A stretch of 7,928 bases of DNA from Rhizobium favelukesii (GTDB lineage Bacteria; Pseudomonadota; Alphaproteobacteria; Rhizobiales; Rhizobiaceae). The notes beneath the pieces were generated by a model. It made no database searches. It saw only the letters and a list, made by a program, of their open reading frames with translations, and had not been told where the DNA came from. The translations under genes and the position numbers were made by a program. Of the stretch, positions 1 to 6,424 are shown piece by piece; positions within the stretch are counted from its first letter, which is position 1; every line of letters begins with the position of its first letter. The stretch spans positions 1 to 7,928 of the forward strand of contig NZ_CBYB010000032.1 in NCBI RefSeq assembly GCF_000577275.2. Direction: 5' to 3'.

Positions 1-114
1 TGTTAGGTCCCGTTGCTCAATTCTGACCTTTTTCAAACAACGTGACAGCACCAACGAAGTTTGTCCTTCGCGACATGCCTCTTCCTGGCATCCGTGGGCC
101 AACGATTAGAACGG

Positions 115-402
115 TCATTCGTCGATGTTGTAAAGCGACGGATCAACCAGATTGATCTGCTCACCTCGTTTGAATCCGAAAACTTTTTCGAACTTCTCGT
201 CGCCAAGCAGGCGACCGGGTTCTTCGAGAAGGTGCTGATTACGTGCGTTTAGCAGATTTGCCGGCGGCGGGGCTGATGTCGGCATACGTTGTGCCGCAAA
301 CATTTGAACTTCGCCTCTTAACGCAAGCAGTCGATTCAAAAGTTCAGGTTCGTCAGCCAGCACCTCTCTTGCGTGCTTGGTGAAATCGTCCGGTTCTTGC
401 AT
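115..402 (-). CDS. Small hypothetical protein (95 aa)
   Basis: I do not recognise this protein. The ATG at 400-402 was chosen because a strong Shine-Dalgarno sequence, GGAGGT, lies at 409-414 on the minus strand, 6 bases upstream. The frame stays open further upstream to about 669, but that part is rich in Gly, Ala and Ser and has no comparable start signal. The product is soluble-looking and charged, with an acidic N-terminus (MQEPDDFTKHAREVLADEPE), a Pro-rich middle (SAPPPANLL) and a basic stretch before the end (DEKFEKVFGFKRGEQ). It has no membrane segment or signal peptide. It lies downstream of the broken SRAP gene on the same strand. It could be a genuine small gene or the 3' end of a larger gene whose 5' part was lost at the junction near 629. 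Confidence 0.42.
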   Translation of the reverse strand: MQEPDDFTKHAREVLADEPELLNRLLALRGEVQMFAAQRMPTSAPPPANLLNARNQHLLEEPGRLLGDEKFEKVFGFKRGEQINLVDPSLYNIDE

Positions 403-628
403 CGGGCTACCTCCGCTAGGTCCTTGGCCATCTCCGCCCGCGGCGGCGCCGGTCCAGCTACCGGACACTGACAGGGCTTTTGAAGAAGCACCGCAACTCG
501 CGATCTTTGACGCCCATGCCGAATGTTGGAGCCCGTAGGTTCCATAGATGAAGGTGCTTGCGGCGTATCCGCGGGCGCCAGACACCGTCATCGGTGCTGC
601 CTTTCCGAGGCCAGTGGCATATAAGATG
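403..628 (-). other. Degraded or rearranged stretch between SRAP remnant and small ORF
   Basis: After codon 90 the SRAP similarity stops abruptly. None of the three minus-strand frames continues with a recognisable SRAP C-terminal half. One frame is open through this stretch into the small ORF at 115-402 and gives a small-residue-rich peptide (for example GARGYAASTFIYGTYGLQHS, then TGAAAGGDGQGPSGGSP). This may be the tail of a different gene brought in by a deletion or recombination. No insertion-sequence ends or target-site duplications could be seen. Confidence 0.35.
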
Positions 629-898
629 GACGACGATGCGATCCCAAAGCGGATTGGTGAGATCAGCAACGAGGCCTATTCGGCTCGGGGGCTCGCCTTC
701 CCGTCGCATGTCGCGTGTCTGCCGTGGAAAACCCCACGGAATCGACTTCAGCAGCCGCAGCCCATCCTTCTCCAACACGATCAGTCCGGGAGTGCCTTCG
801 ACAGTTTCGCTTGGCACCTCAAGGGCCGGCGCCATGTCAACCGTGAAATGGGCGACAATCTCGTCCAGGCTTTTGGTGACTGCAAACAGGCGCGACAC
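629..898 (-). pseudogene. Truncated SRAP-domain gene (YedK/HMCES-like, SOS response-associated)
   Basis: The first 90 codons resemble the N-terminal half of SRAP-family proteins. These covalently cap abasic sites in single-stranded DNA through a cysteine at position 2. Visible family features are the opening (V)TKSLDEIVAHF, the segment PGLIVLEKDG, the core PWGFPRQTRDM and the strongly conserved-looking IGLVADLTNPLWD. Similarity ends after WDRIVV, so the C-terminal half of the domain is missing. The frame used starts at a GTG (896-898) and reads M-S-R-L-F-A, without Cys2. The overlapping GTG at 898-900 reads GTG-TGT-CGC, that is M-C-R, in another frame, so a 2-base insertion (CGCGCC for CGCC) may have removed the catalytic cysteine. 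A GAGGAG ribosome binding site at 905-910 overlaps the dnaE2 stop codon, so this was the fourth gene of the imu operon. The family call is by recalled motif similarity, without a search. Confidence 0.6.
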
Positions 899-908
899 AC
901 CGGTCTCC

Positions 909-3495
909 TCAGTGGAAGTTTCTGGATTTGATTTTTAGATTATCGATATGGAGGTCAGGGATATAGATGTCCCGCGCTTGTACAGCCGGCTTCGGGTTAT
1001 CCCGTGGATCCGGCCCTCCTCCGTGCTTGACCTGGTCGCCGCGGCCATGGGGAAGCGGGAAGTCACCAAGGCCGCCGTCGCGGCTCCCAACGCTTGCCAG
1101 GTCGGTCGAGAAATCGAACAGGCGCTGGGCAACGAGGTGAACGACCTCGCCTTCCCGCTGGATGCGGCCATTGATAGCCATCATGCTCGCGGTCATCAGG
1201 ACCCGCCGCTGGCGTTCGAACAGCGATGGCCAGACCACGGCGTTGACGATTCCCGACTCGTCTTCCAGCGTGAGAAACATCACGCCCTTCGCCGATCCCG
1301 GCCGCTGTCGCACCAGAACCAGACCGGCCGTCCAAAGCCATCTCCCATCGCGTTGTCCCATCGCCTCGGCACAGGTGACGATGCCTTTCCGGTCGAGGTC
1401 TTTTCGGAGAAACGACACCGGGTGCGCCCGCAAGGTGAGGCCCGTGTGTGAGTAGTCCTCGACGACCTCCCTGCCCTCGATCATCGACTTCAGCGCCACG
1501 TCGGGCTCCTGGATCTCGGCGATCACCTTGGCTTCGCGCTCAGCGGCGGCCGCCCAAAGCTCCAGGGGTTCATCCCGGAGCGCTTTGATATCCCAGAGTG
1601 CCTGGCGCCGCTCCAGTTGCAGCGACGGCAGAAAAGCATCTGCTTCCGCCAGTTTGACCAAGGACGACGGAGACACGCCGGAGCGTCGCCACATATCATC
1701 GGCCGAGACGAACGGCTGTTCGGCACGCGCCAGGATAATGCGCGCGGCGTCGTTGGTGGACAGCCCCCTGACAACACGCATGCCGAGACGAACAGCAAAG
1801 CGGTCGGAATTGCCGATCCGTTTCATGGTGCAGTCCCAGCGCGAGCGGTTGACGCAGATAGGGCGGACTTCAACGCCGTGGTTTCAGGCATCCTGGACGA
1901 TCTGGGCAACACTGTAGAAACCCATTGGCTGGCTGTTGAGCAAGGCAGCACAAAAGACATCGGGGTGGTGACACTTCACCCACGAGCTCGCATAGGCGAT
2001 CAGCGCAAAACTCGCGGCGTGGCTTTCTGGGAAACCGTAGCTTCCGAAGCCTTCGAGCTGCGTAAATGTTTTCTCGGCGAATTCCCGGGTGTAGCCGTTC
2101 CTGACCATGCCTTCGACGAGCTTGTCCCTGAACTTCGAGACCCCGCCCGTGAACTTGAACGTCGCCATCGCACGCCGCAACTGATCGGCTTCTCCCGCGG
2201 TAAATCCGGCGCAGGTCATAGCGACCTTCATCGCACTCTCCTGAAACAGCGGGACACCCAGCGTCTTGCCAAGAACTGCTTCAAGCTCGGGCCTCGGGTA
2301 CTCGACCGTCTCCTTGCCCTCACGCCGCCTCAGATACGGATGCACCATGTCGCCCTGGATCGGTCCCGGGCGGACGATGGCCACCTGCACGACGAGATCG
2401 TAAAATGTCCGAGGCTTCAGGCGCGGTAGCATTGCCATCTGGGCGCGGCTCTCGATCTGGAACGTGCCGAGCGTATCGGCCTTGCGGATCATCGCGTAAG
2501 TGGCCGGGTCCTCCTGCTCGACATCCGAAAGGCCCATCGGAATGTCCTTGTGATCCCGCAACAGCTCGAAGGATTTTGCCATGCAGGTCAGCATCCCGAG
2601 CGCAAGCACGTCGACCTTCATGAATTTGAGGGCCTCGATATCGTCCTTGTCCCATTCCACCACCTGACGATCCTTCATCGATGCCGGTTCGATCGGCACC
2701 AGATCATCCAGCCTGTCCTGCGTCAGAACGAAACCGCCCGGATGCTGGCCAAGATGGCGGGGCGCGCCCATGAGCTGGGCGCTAAGGTCCAGCGCCAACT
2801 TCAAGCGATAGTCGGCGGTGTTCATATTGTTTTCTTTGAGCTGCTTCTCGCCGACGCCTTCCGACCAGCCCCAGACGCCGGAGGAAAGCTGGGTGATCAG
2901 ATCTTCCGGCAACCCCAACGCCTTGCCGACATCGCGCAACGCGCCCTTGGCGCGGTAACGGGTGACTGTAGAGCAGAGCGCCGAGCGTGAGCGGCCGTAG
3001 GTCTCGTATATCCACTGGATGACCTCCTCGCGACGGGCATGCTCGAAATCAACGTCGATATCCGGCGGTTCGTCACGTTCCATCGAGACGAACCGCTCGA
3101 ACAGCAAATCACCCGTTTCCGGATTGATGCTGGTGATACCGAGGCAGTAACAAACCGCCGAGTTGGCCGCCGATCCCCTGCCTTGGCAGAGGATGCCTTG
3201 CGACCGGGCAAACCGGACGATGCTGTAGACGGTGAGGAAGTACGGTGCGTATTTCATCACCCGGATGAGTTCAAGTTCATGAAGGATCGCCTTGCGGACC
3301 TTGTCGGGGATCCCCTCGGGGTATCGGGTGGCGGCCCCTTCCCAGGCGAACTTGGTCAGCGACTGTTGCGCATCAAGGCCCGGCACCCAGGGCGTCGATG
3401 CCAAGAGCCGCCGCGGTGGCAAACAGTTCCTCGGCAGAACTGGCGCCCCGCAGGAACGAGAAATGTGTGGCAGCCTGGAGCTCGGCATATCTCAT
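909..3495 (-). pseudogene. dnaE2: dnaE2 (error-prone DNA polymerase), broken by deletion and nonsense codon
   Basis: DnaE2 is the C-family polymerase that acts with ImuA and ImuB in SOS-induced translesion synthesis. The true start is the ATG at 3493-3495, overlapping the imuB stop as ATGA. It encodes a classic N-terminus, [20 protein letters not shown], up to about residue 37, then reaches TGA at 3373-3375. At 3384-3390 the sequence jumps, one base out of frame, to [18 protein letters not shown], which lies after the PHP domain. Some 250-300 residues are therefore missing relative to the family's usual length of about 1,080-1,150. The polymerase core follows in good condition: [12 protein letters not shown] (3147-3182), the catalytic palm motif PPDIDVDF (3042-3065) and [10 protein letters not shown]. 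At 1884-1886 an in-frame TGA interrupts QIVQDA-stop-NHGVEVRP; most relatives have Arg here. The tail then continues in the same frame through the OB-fold-like RPGSAKGVMFLTLEDESG to the usual C-terminal RDIYIPDLHID. An internal ATG at 3488 opens the 534-codon core, but its first 35 codons are a shadow frame. Confidence 0.95.
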
Positions 3496-5006
3496 CCGAA
3501 CACCCCGTGCAGAAACCAGAGGTGCGAGCCCGTGTCGGTATCCACGCCGTCGCCGGCGCGGTAGACCCAGTATCGTTCGCCCGCCTCGTCCTCGACGAGA
3601 AAATAATCACGGACGGCGTTATGTTCTCTGGGTCTGACCCACCATTCCCCGAAAATACGCTCAGGCCCATCCGCCCGTTTTACCCGCCGGCGCTTGCCGC
3701 GCCAGGTGAAGACCGCGGGCGGCTGGTCGGGCAGTAGCGCTGTCACGTCGATCCGCTCGGGGTTGGCCAGCAACCGCGACGGCCTTGGCCATTTGGCGGC
3801 CCAGGTCGCTCCGGTTTCGTCGGCCGTCGGGCCGATGCGCATCACCGATCGTTCGGGAACATCGGAGGCAACGGGCGTGACCCGGTAGAGACGTTGGCCG
3901 CGGTTGCCGAGAATATCGACGAGCGGTGTGACATCGACCACCTGCTCCTCGATGAGGGAGGATGCGACCTGCCGCTCCTCCAGGGGCTCGGCCATGATCG
4001 CGACAAGCACGAGCCGCTCTATCCCGAAGCCAGGATCAATTTTCTCGATGCGATCACAGAGGAGCTTCGACAGCCGCGCAGGATCCCTGACCGGTTTTGC
4101 CAGCCCCGCTCGAATGCACTGCCGCGTATTGTCGACCCCGTGGATGACAAGATCGGAACGTCTGACGCCGAGACCGCGTGTCTCCAGTTTGGAGGTCAGC
4201 TCGCGAACCAGTCGACACACATATTTGGCGATCGTTTCCGCTGCACCGATTGGCTCCTGAAAGTTCTTCGCTGCCTCGACAAGCTCCGGGGTTCTTAGAG
4301 GCTCAATGGGTTCCGCCATCCGCCCGAACAATTGGTCCAGCCGCCGCCCGACCTCCGGGCCGTATCGCAGCGTCAACGGCGCGCGAGGCATAGAGGAGAG
4401 TTCACCGACCGTCTCAACGCCCATCACCCGCAAACCGTGGATCGTGTCCGGGGCGAGCCGGAGACAGTGGATCGGCAGGCGAGTGACTGCTTTCGCCACG
4501 CCGCCTAGCGGAACAACGGTCGTTTCCGCCGACGTCAGGCGGGTGATCGCGTGCGCTGCTCCCCACGTATCGGCGACCGCGGCACGAGCGGTCAGGCCTC
4601 GTACTCTCAAGCCGTTGACCAGCCCGGAAATCAGCAGGGCTTCGCCGCCCTGAAGATGATCGGCGCCTTCGGTGTCCATTACGATACCGTCCGTGCCGTC
4701 GACGGCAACGACAGGGCTGTATTGCCGGAGCGCCCACAGCGCCAGTCGTTCAAGGGCAGCCGCGTCGGCGGCAGGATCGGCATCGATCATCTTCAGATTG
4801 GCGACGACGGCCTGGGCTTTGCTCGCCGGCATACCGAGCTTGAGGCCAAGTTTGCGCGCGGCGGTGTCGGCAGCAGAGACCCAGCGTTTCGAGCCCGATT
4901 TCGAAATTACGACAAGCGGCTGGTCAGCTGGCACGGTTCCCTCTCCATGCCGACGTATCCGGTCTGTTGGTAGAGTGGGGAAGTAGACACAAACGACCCT
5001 TGGCAT
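3492..5006 (-). CDS. imuB: ImuB, Y-family polymerase-like mutasome hub (504 aa)
   Basis: ImuB is the Y-family-like partner that links ImuA and DnaE2 to the beta clamp during SOS mutagenesis. It is regarded as catalytically inactive. The product opens [19 protein letters not shown] and contains [54 protein letters not shown] and [12 protein letters not shown]. It ends with [33 protein letters not shown] and WFLHGVFG, the usual C-terminus. The position corresponding to the SIDEA catalytic motif reads AVDGT, and the first-strand Asp is absent, in line with a non-catalytic role. Length and motif order look complete, with no frameshift. The ATG at 5004-5006 is preferred over the GTG at 5007-5009 because AGGAG at 5013-5017 is 6 bases away from it. 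The gene overlaps the end of imuA by 83 bases and the start of dnaE2 by 4 (ATGA), which indicates translational coupling. It is the only intact gene of the cassette. Confidence 0.95.
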   Translation of the reverse strand: MPRVVCVYFPTLPTDRIRRHGEGTVPADQPLVVISKSGSKRWVSAADTAARKLGLKLGMPASKAQAVVANLKMIDADPAADAAALERLALWALRQYSPVVAVDGTDGIVMDTEGADHLQGGEALLISGLVNGLRVRGLTARAAVADTWGAAHAITRLTSAETTVVPLGGVAKAVTRLPIHCLRLAPDTIHGLRVMGVETVGELSSMPRAPLTLRYGPEVGRRLDQLFGRMAEPIEPLRTPELVEAAKNFQEPIGAAETIAKYVCRLVRELTSKLETRGLGVRRSDLVIHGVDNTRQCIRAGLAKPVRDPARLSKLLCDRIEKIDPGFGIERLVLVAIMAEPLEERQVASSLIEEQVVDVTPLVDILGNRGQRLYRVTPVASDVPERSVMRIGPTADETGATWAAKWPRPSRLLANPERIDVTALLPDQPPAVFTWRGKRRRVKRADGPERIFGEWWVRPREHNAVRDYFLVEDEAGERYWVYRAGDGVDTDTGSHLWFLHGVFG

Positions 5007-5678
5007 CACAGGCTCCTAGTTCGAACTCAGCACACTCGCCTGCTTTCACGCGCATCAACTCGGCCAGCCATCTTGGGCGGCCAACGCCCGCGACTGGCAA
5101 CGCCTCCGACGGAAGCATGCTCACCCTCCATCGTGTCGTCGAGGCTGTCGGATTGCCAAAGTCAGAGGCCTCCGTCTGCCGCCGCCATCTGCGGACAACG
5201 AGCCCCATGGTCCCTGTCTTCTCGGCAGCCAGTTGAAGCCGCCGGGATGCCACCATCGGCAATCGAACCAGCTCCCCAACGACTGCTGCCAGTCCACCGA
5301 AGGAAAGCCCCTCTTCCATGGAAGCGAGGACGTCCTCCTCCTTGTCGCCTTCACAGAAGATCACGCGGTCGGGATGCAAGCCTGGGCGATAGCGGGGAAA
5401 AAGAGATCGGGCCTCGTGAGGCACCAGAGCACCTTGCCCTTCGAGCGCGCGGCAATGCCGGCGGCGAACAATGCAGCCGCAGCTCCGTCCACCGTACCGG
5501 CGCCGCCACCCGCAATCTCATGCAGAGCACCATAAGGCAGGCCGCCACCTGGCAGCCGCTCATCCATCTCGCGAACCCCGAAGGGCAGCACAATGGCCTT
5601 TTTTGCCGTACCTCCCTCCAGATGGGCTATACGGTCCCTGAGTTCCTCGATGACCCGAGGATTGTGGACGCGCGACAT
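4924..5678 (-). pseudogene. imuA: imuA (RecA-like mutasome subunit), frameshifted
   Basis: ImuA is a RecA-like accessory protein that supports ImuB-DnaE2 translesion synthesis. The first frame starts at ATG 5676-5678 after a very strong ribosome binding site. It reads ELRDRIAHLEGG, LPFGVREMDERLPGGGLPYG, ALHEIAGGGAG and GKVLWCLTRPDLFFPAIAQA, then CIPTA and a stop at 5361-5363. The family continuation is found in another frame: GLHPDRVIFCEGDKEEDVLA, ASRRLQLAAEKTGTMGLVVR, RWRRQTEASDFGNPTA and GVGRPRWLAEL, ending at 4924. The switch lies at about 5380-5384, where the minus strand reads CAGGCTTGCAT. An intact gene would be expected to read something like CAG-GCC-GGC-TTG-CAT, so loss of 4 bases between GGC repeats is the simplest explanation (inference). 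Joined length is about 250 codons, normal for ImuA. It is the first gene of the operon, and its 3' end overlaps imuB. Confidence 0.9.
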
Positions 5679-5687
5679 CGTTCACGG

Positions 5688-5696
5688 ACCTCCTCC
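5688..5696 (-). promoter_or_regulatory. Extended Shine-Dalgarno of imuA (GGAGGAGGT)
   Basis: On the minus strand the sequence GGAGGAGGT ends 9 bases before the imuA ATG. This is an unusually long match to the 16S anti-Shine-Dalgarno and supports the chosen start. It is also exactly complementary over 9 bases to ACCTCCTCC in the loops of hairpins H1 and H4 of the small RNA array, and over 8 bases to all four loops. Confidence 0.85.
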
Positions 5697-5738
5697 GGTT
5701 CGCGTTGCATGGACTTCATGTCCCCGAAAATTGTTGAC

Positions 5739-5753
5739 GTTCCTCTTTTGTTC
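5739..5753 (-). promoter_or_regulatory. LexA (SOS) box, GTTC-N7-GTTC
   Basis: The plus strand reads GTTCCTCTTTTGTTC; on the imuA strand this is GAACAAAAGAGGAAC. This direct repeat GTTC-N7-GTTC is the established LexA operator of alphaproteobacteria. It lies 60 bases upstream of the imuA start codon, as expected for an SOS-induced imuA-imuB-dnaE2 operon, and it is a perfect match. Confidence 0.85.
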
Positions 5754-5773
5754 CGTCCTCGTGAGGGAGTCAA
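5745..5773 (-). promoter_or_regulatory. Candidate imuA promoter
   Basis: On the minus strand a good -35 element, TTGACT, occupies 5768-5773. At 16-18 bases downstream only poor -10 matches are present (CAAAAG and neighbours, about 5745-5750), and these lie inside the LexA box. An operator covering the -10 region would fit simple repression by LexA. The -35 is visible; the -10 is weak. Confidence 0.35.
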
Positions 5774-5924
5774 GCCGGTCTTAAAGAGCTTATTTAGGCT
5801 CAACTAAAGCGCTGCTGGCGAAATGATGAGGCGAATCAGGAGTCTAGACTGTGGGAGCCAAATGACTCCACCGACTCATTTTTTTCGCGTTTTGCGCAGG
5901 ACCTAAAACATGCCGCTGCTCGAT
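5774..5924. other. Intergenic stretch with AGTCTAGACT palindrome and GGAGTC/GACTCC repeats
   Basis: No gene is seen here. At 5841-5850 there is a perfect 10-base palindrome, AGTCTAGACT. It overlaps GGAGTC (5839-5844), which is matched by GACTCC at 5864-5869 and a further GACTC at 5873-5877. On the plus strand a weak GTGGGAG/CTCCAC hairpin is followed after 8 bases by a T-run (5879-5885), but no plus-strand transcript upstream needs a terminator. The role is unknown; a regulator site is possible. Confidence 0.3.
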
Positions 5925-5927
5925 AGG

Positions 5928-5973
5928 GTCCAAAACGAAAAGCCTGCCGCGGGAGGAGGTGCGGCAGGCTTTT
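5928..5973 (-). terminator. Intrinsic terminator formed by hairpin H4
   Basis: On the minus strand the stem AAAAGCCTGCCGC / GCGGCAGGCTTTT is perfect over 13 bp. It closes a 10-base loop, ACCTCCTCCC, and runs into TTTTCGTTTT. A GC-rich stem followed by a T-tract is the standard Rho-independent terminator. It defines the 3' end of the small RNA array at about 5928-5937 and also exposes the CCTCCTCCC motif. Confidence 0.85.
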
Positions 5974-6110
5974 CCAAAAATAACCGAACAGCAACTGGGA
6001 GGAGGAGTGTTGCCGTTCCCGCAAACGCCCTTGGGAGGAGGAGGAGTAGGACGTCTGCACATCGAACCGACGCGGGAGGAGGTGCATCAGTTCGATAACG
6101 ACACCATACC
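5930..6110 (-). ncRNA. Array of four CCUCCUCCC-loop hairpins (cuckoo/CcsR-like small RNA)
   Basis: Reading the minus strand, four hairpins follow one another, each with CCTCCTCCC in its loop. H1 has arms 6084-6096 and 6061-6073 (13 bp). H2 has arms 6049-6058 and 6021-6030 (10 bp, loop with CTCCTCCTCCTCCC). H3 has arms 6009-6018 and 5986-5995 (10 bp). H4 has arms 5961-5973 and 5938-5950 (13 bp). H1 has two, H2 two and H3 one position that pair as G-U on the minus strand but would be A-C mismatches on the plus strand, so the minus strand is the one folded as RNA. Loops presenting CCUCCUCCC are the hallmark of the alphaproteobacterial cuckoo RNA family, which includes CcsR1-4 of Rhodobacter and is often tandem and stress-induced. 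The loops are anti-Shine-Dalgarno in sequence and could pair with ribosome binding sites. It may be one RNA of about 180 bases or be processed into units. No DUF1127-type leader ORF is visible upstream. The exact ends are not determined. Confidence 0.8.
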
Positions 6111-6424
6111 GGTTCTCCGCGCCTATTAAATAGACATTGCTGCAGCGCAGTCATGCCAAAAATGCAGATCACTTGGTAAGGCAACAAGCGCAGCGAGGCA
6201 ACGGCACTCTTATCTAACTAATCGGAACAAAACGACAATCTGTTGCTTTTTGCTTGTTGAGGTCGCGGCTGTGTCAACCGGACGTGACAGGGATGACGAA
6301 CGCGATGGTTTTTCCGGTTTCTCGTCGCGGCCAACGAAACGGCAGTCGAGCGTCCAACCTGTCCGGCCCGTGCCTCATCCCGTCTTCATCCGAGGCGGGA
6401 GGCGGATTTGTACCGGGGACTGCC
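6101..6424. other. Intergenic region between small RNA array and ligD
   Basis: This stretch should hold the divergent promoters of the small RNA (minus) and ligD (plus). I see no protein gene. The plus-strand frame that joins ligD is open back to 6254, but its extra 57 codons do not look like LigD. No LexA box is seen on the ligD side. A near-palindrome, CTATTAAATAG, lies at 6123-6133 and GCTGCAGC at 6139-6146. No convincing ligD -35/-10 pair was found. Confidence 0.4.
6131..6159 (-). promoter_or_regulatory. Weak candidate promoter for the small RNA array
   Basis: On the minus strand TTGGCA (6154-6159) is followed after 17 bases by TGTCTA (6131-6136). This would start transcription at about 6124, some 28 bases before hairpin H1. 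The -10 match is poor. Related RNAs in Rhodobacter use heat-shock-type sigma factors, so the true promoter may not resemble the housekeeping consensus. Confidence 0.2.

Noticed and set aside
1..114. Possible gene or terminator at the left edge
   Set aside because: No start with a ribosome binding site, no family motif and no convincing stem with a T-tract was found.
1617..2429. Long plus-strand ORF of 270 codons
   Set aside because: It lies antisense to dnaE2, whose motifs are clear, and its translation resembles no family; it is a GC-rich shadow frame.
3384..3488. N-terminal 35 codons of the ORF starting at ATG 3488 ([12 protein letters not shown]...)
   Set aside because: This is the wrong frame of the real dnaE2 N-terminus that starts at 3495; only the part after the deletion junction is DnaE2.
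6033..6046. G-quadruplex on the plus strand from GGGAGGAGGAGGAG
   Set aside because: Most G-runs are only two long, and the hairpin explanation accounts for all four copies and their stems.
5951..6083. CRISPR-like array, because GGGAGGAGG recurs four times
   Set aside because: The repeated unit is only about 9 bases, spacing is uneven and each copy sits in the loop of a different stem; there is no repeat-spacer pattern and no cas gene.
5836..6187. Minus-strand ORFs crossing the hairpin array
   Set aside because: They overlap one another and translate the stems and CCT repeats (Pro-Pro or Leu-Leu runs); the paired stems with G-U wobbles fit structured RNA, not protein.
6254..6424. Upstream extension of ligD to 6254
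   Set aside because: The extra residues do not resemble LigD, and the family N-terminus (TYKQKRDF) begins just after ATG 6425.
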